A stretch of 34,212 nt of DNA from Myxococcota bacterium (lineage in GTDB: Bacteria > Myxococcota_C > UBA6777), in contig CAUJFU010000455.1 of NCBI GenBank assembly GCA_963169055.1, positions 1 through 34,212 of the forward strand, written 5' to 3'. Positions 31,817 to 34,212 of the stretch are shown one piece after another. The notes beneath the pieces were generated by a model. It worked only from the letters and a program-made list of their open reading frames with translations, searched no databases and had not been told where the DNA came from. Positions within the stretch are counted from its first letter, which is position 1; each line of letters opens with the position of its first letter. The position numbers and the translations under genes were made by a program.

Positions 31817-34212
31817 ACCACGATGCCATTCGGGCATGTGGCGCATGACAGGTGCATAGGGCCGATGATCGGAGCCATCCCACAGGCAGCGGCTTTCACC
31901 TTCGGGAGCGGTGAGCCAAGCTTCTTGCCATGTGAGACCTTGGAGGATCTGTCCCCATCGCGGATCGGTGGCGAGTGCGCCGTAGTCGTTGAAAAAGTCC
32001 ATACCTTCTTGTGTTCGTGCGTAAGGAATCATCCAGCCCAACCAGTTTTGTTGTCCGATGCGGCCCTTCATCAAGAGGCTGTGCGTTGTGGTACGTTGGC
32101 GCAAGACGATGCGAAACTCGCCTTGTTCTGCGTCGTAGCGATAATCGCCCGGCTTTTTGGGGAGGAAGCCTTGCATATTGAAGTGGTTCTCTCGCAAGGC
32201 AACGCGGATGGCTTCGGCGACTTCTTGGGGGTTGTAGCCTGCCCACGTTTTGGCGGGTTGTTCTTTCATCCGCCACAGCTCGCGGCGAGCGAGATCGGAG
32301 ACGTAGCCCGCGCTGGCTTGTAGGAGGATGGCTTTGTTTTGGGCCGCAGCAACGCGGAGATCTCGAGCTTTTGCGTCGTCTTGGCTCATCTCCCACAGTC
32401 CGAGCTGGAGCTGGATGGTGCCGCCTCCGAGTGGGTTGGGCAGTTCGAGTTGGGGGAAGAGGAAGAGATGCGCCAGTTGATCGCGCATCAGATCAAGGAC
32501 CGCAGAATGATCGGTGGGGAGAAGGTTGGATTGATGGAGGATTGGGATCGCTGAAAAGGCCGTGTGCAGGTGCTTTTGGGGCATCTTTTCGCCAAGGATG
32601 CGGCGCATCTGCTCCGAAGAGATGCGGTCGTGTTCTTTGAGGTTGTCGAGGCTGACACGCGCAAAATGCAGTTCGCCTTCTGCGCACAAAAGCAGCGGAT
32701 ACTCGCCTTGCAGAGGCTTTCCTGCGCATTGATAAAGCCGATAGATATCGTAGTCGGGTTCGTAGACAAAGCTGACATGGTTGCTTTCGCGGATCACGCG
32801 GCTGTTTGCGCAAGCTGCAAGCGGCAGGATGGATTTTTTCTGTAGCAGATCCCACCACTCGCGCAGGCTCCATCGCTGGAGTTCGCGGATACGCTGATCG
32901 ACTCCGAGGCCTTGGATGCCTTCTTCTTCCCACACACGCGGACGCGGATCGGTGTCGTTGACGCGCCCGAGCAGATCAAACGCGCCTTCGGGCCAGAGGA
33001 AGCAATGCGCTTCAAGCGCGTGGCCTTTTTGGGTTTGAAGTGCGATCTCGAACAACCGTAGATCGGGATGGTTGGTTTGAAGGGCGCGTAGATCCGTCCA
33101 TTGGGGGGCTTGGTGGGACAGTTGTTCTCCCGGCGCGTCGATCAGTCTCCCGTCGATCACCATGCGGCCCGTTTTGCGGCTTTGTGCATCGTTGGATGGC
33201 ACAACATGGCGCGCCGTAAACCCCGCAGCTAGCGCGAAGTTGGGGTTGTCTTGCTTGGCAGTTGTTGTGGTCGATGGATCGCTCGAAGCAGCGGGAAATG
33301 GAGTGTCAAGGCCCGATCTTTCGAGAACTTTGGCGAGTCGTGCGCTTGAACCGCTCGGTAGCCCGTGCATAAAAGACGTACCTACTTGGGCTTTCGGAGC
33401 CGTTAGCGGTGCCGATGTCACCGCCTTTTCTGCAAGAGATGACGCAGTCGCTGTCGTGACCGCCTTTTCTGCAAGAGATGACGCAGCCGCTGTCGTGGTA
33501 GTCTTTTCTGTGGGTGGTGTTGAGGAAGCTGCTGCGGTCTTTTCCGTTGTGGGGGGGGTTGGACGTGCAGTTTTTTGTGTGGCTACCGTTGCAACGTGCG
33601 GAGTGACGGGTGTTTGTGAAACAGAAGAGGCCGCTTGCGGGGTGACGGGTGCTTGTGAAACAGAAAAGTCCGCTTGCGTTGTCGGTGTTTCTGTAAGTTT
33701 CTCTGTCGAAAGGGAAGTTGCGGAGGGCTGTGTTTTTTCCGCGAGTTTTTCTGCGGGAAGAGAATTCGCAGGGGGCTGTGTTTTTTCTGTGATCTTGGGC
33801 GACGGTTCTAGGGGATTACGTTCGCGCAAGCGTCGTCCTGCGTCGAGGATGCCACCCGGCACAGGCGGGCCATAAAGGGGATCGCCGTCCGATCGGCGGC
33901 TGCGTTGTGGCTCGCGGCTTTCATCGTTGCGTCCGCGTGATTCGCGCCGATCTGTCGATGGAATAGGCTCAACGGGTATGGCTCCCGGAGGGATCTGGTC
34001 TGCGGGAAATTCGCGGATGATGTAGCCGCCACCCGCTTCTGCATCGGGATGAAAGACCCGCGCCTTGACCATTGGAGCGCGGCCTGTTGTGCGAGCGGGT
34101 GCATGATGGCGTGCGCTGTCGTTGTAGCGGGGAGTCTCGTTGTAGCGGGGAGTCTCGTTGTAGCGGGGAGTCTCGTTGTAGCGGGGAGAATCGTTGTAGC
34201 GGGGAGAATCGT
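31778..34212 (-). CDS. Repeat-rich protein of unknown function, N-terminus outside window
   Basis: The frame is open to the window edge. The ATG at 34072 is internal to a frame that runs upstream through an 18-base tandem repeat, so the true start is likely beyond 34212. At least 811 residues are visible. Layout from the N-terminal side: hexapeptide repeats (ETPRYN/DSPRYN), a basic Pro-rich stretch with RRESRGRNDESREPQRSRRS, a long Thr/Ala/Pro/Ser-rich section containing 16- and 13-residue tandem repeats, then a globular C-terminal part of about 450 residues. The last includes RIRELQRWSLREWWDLLQKK and YEPDYDIYRLYQCAGKPLQG. No signal peptide, membrane helix or catalytic motif is seen in the part present. 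I do not recognise the globular domain. The low-complexity part may be a flexible linker. The gene converges on the dynamin gene. Confidence 0.7.
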   Translation of the reverse strand, partial: DSPRYNDSPRYNETPRYNETPRYNETPRYNDSARHHAPARTTGRAPMVKARVFHPDAEAGGGYIIREFPADQIPPGAIPVEPIPSTDRRESRGRNDESREPQRSRRSDGDPLYGPPVPGGILDAGRRLRERNPLEPSPKITEKTQPPANSLPAEKLAEKTQPSATSLSTEKLTETPTTQADFSVSQAPVTPQAASSVSQTPVTPHVATVATQKTARPTPPTTEKTAAASSTPPTEKTTTTAAASSLAEKAVTTATASSLAEKAVTSAPLTAPKAQVGTSFMHGLPSGSSARLAKVLERSGLDTPFPAASSDPSTTTTAKQDNPNFALAAGFTARHVVPSNDAQSRKTGRMVIDGRLIDAPGEQLSHQAPQWTDLRALQTNHPDLRLFEIALQTQKGHALEAHCFLWPEGAFDLLGRVNDTDPRPRVWEEEGIQGLGVDQRIRELQRWSLREWWDLLQKKSILPLAACANSRVIRESNHVSFVYEPDYDIYRLYQCAGKPLQGEYPLLLCAEGELHFARVSLDNLKEHDRISSEQMRRILGEKMPQKHLHTAFSAIPILHQSNLLPTDHSAVLDLMRDQLAHLFLFPQLELPNPLGGGTIQLQLGLWEMSQDDAKARDLRVAAAQNKAILLQASAGYVSDLARRELWRMKEQPAKTWAGYNPQEVAEAIRVALRENHFNMQGFLPKKPGDYRYDAEQGEFRIVLRQRTTTHSLLMKGRIGQQNWLGWMIPYARTQEGMDFFNDYGALATDPRWGQILQGLTWQEAWLTAPEGESRCLWDGSDHRPYAPVMRHMPEWHRGVHQALFLTQRPS
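33421..33498. repeat. Two 39-base in-frame tandem repeats
   Basis: 33421-33459 and 33460-33498 differ at two bases. Each codes 13 residues on the minus strand with SSLAEKAVT as the core. Confidence 0.85.
33603..33680. repeat. A second pair of 39-base in-frame tandem repeats
   Basis: 33603-33641 and 33642-33680 share GTGACGGGTG(T/C)TTGTGAAAC and code 13-residue VSQ(A/T)PVTP units on the minus strand. The sequence differs from the 33421 pair although the period is equal. Confidence 0.8.
33692..33787. repeat. Two 48-base in-frame tandem repeats
   Basis: On the minus strand two 16-residue units begin EKTQPPANSLPAEKLA and EKTQPSATSLSTEKLT. The DNA copies share GGGCTGTGTTTTTTC. Confidence 0.75.
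34121..34212. repeat. 18-base tandem repeat running off the window edge
   Basis: Five full units from 34121 to 34210. The first three are identical, and the last two share AGAATC instead of AGTCTC. On the minus strand each unit codes ETPRYN or DSPRYN. The array continues past the window. Confidence 0.92.

Noticed and set aside
33162..33875. 237-residue plus-strand frame rich in Val, Ser and Ala
   Set aside because: It is the reverse reading of the Thr/Ala-rich repeats. The minus frame continues on both sides into the globular domain and the hexapeptide repeat.

Overview
The window comes from a Gram-negative, probably deltaproteobacterial organism. Myxococcota or a close relative fits best. 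The evidence is a run of envelope genes that resemble the Myxococcus Agl/Glt (gliding) and Nfs (spore coat) machinery, an AgmX/PglI-type C-terminal domain, many TPR lipoproteins and secreted proteins, and a Wzp-type barrel beside a short Wza-like OPX lipoprotein. Base composition looks moderate, unlike the very GC-rich model myxobacteria. Assignment to a taxon is inference. No tRNA, rRNA, CRISPR array or insertion sequence was recognised.

Layout. 1-348: the 3' end of a gene with a C-terminal membrane anchor. 470-2080 (-): a membrane-anchored HEAT-repeat protein, divergent from the main cluster. 2526-15585 (+): a secreted protein, a TPR/coiled-coil protein (GltC-like), a very large TPR protein (GltD/AgmU-like), a TPR lipoprotein (GltE/AglT-like), a 650-base non-coding stretch rich in hairpins, a small secreted protein, a TolQ/ExbB-type subunit, two TolR/ExbD-type subunits and a GltG-like protein (cytoplasmic FHA-like domain, one membrane helix, periplasmic AgmX/PglI domain). 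15991-18112 (+): an outer-membrane beta-barrel and an OPX lipoprotein. 18473-21670 (-): a large secreted zinc metalloprotease with a CsgG/TolB-like N-terminal domain. 22043-23183 (+): prfB with its +1 programmed frameshift. 23240-29020 (-): alpha/beta hydrolase, Rrf2 regulator, beta-CASP metallo-beta-lactamase nuclease with a duplicated C-terminal domain, and an ABC1/UbiB-type kinase. 29204-31684 (+): a dynamin-like GTPase. 31778-34212 (-): a repeat-rich protein of unknown function, open at the window edge.

How the genes may work together. The TolQ/TolR-type proteins would form a proton-driven inner-membrane motor. The GltG-like protein would carry force into the periplasm, and the TPR lipoprotein and large TPR proteins would bridge to the outer membrane. 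The barrel/OPX pair directly downstream is the kind used for polysaccharide export. The whole could be a motor-driven envelope machine coupled to polymer export or handling, in the spirit of Agl-Nfs. No polysaccharide synthesis genes are in the window. One of the two TolR-like subunits has Asn where the proton-carrying Asp is expected, which suggests divided roles.

A recurring oddity is degenerate tandem duplication around stop codons. It is clearest at the ABC1 gene (about 73 bp) and at the repeat-rich gene (about 70 bp), with shorter examples elsewhere.
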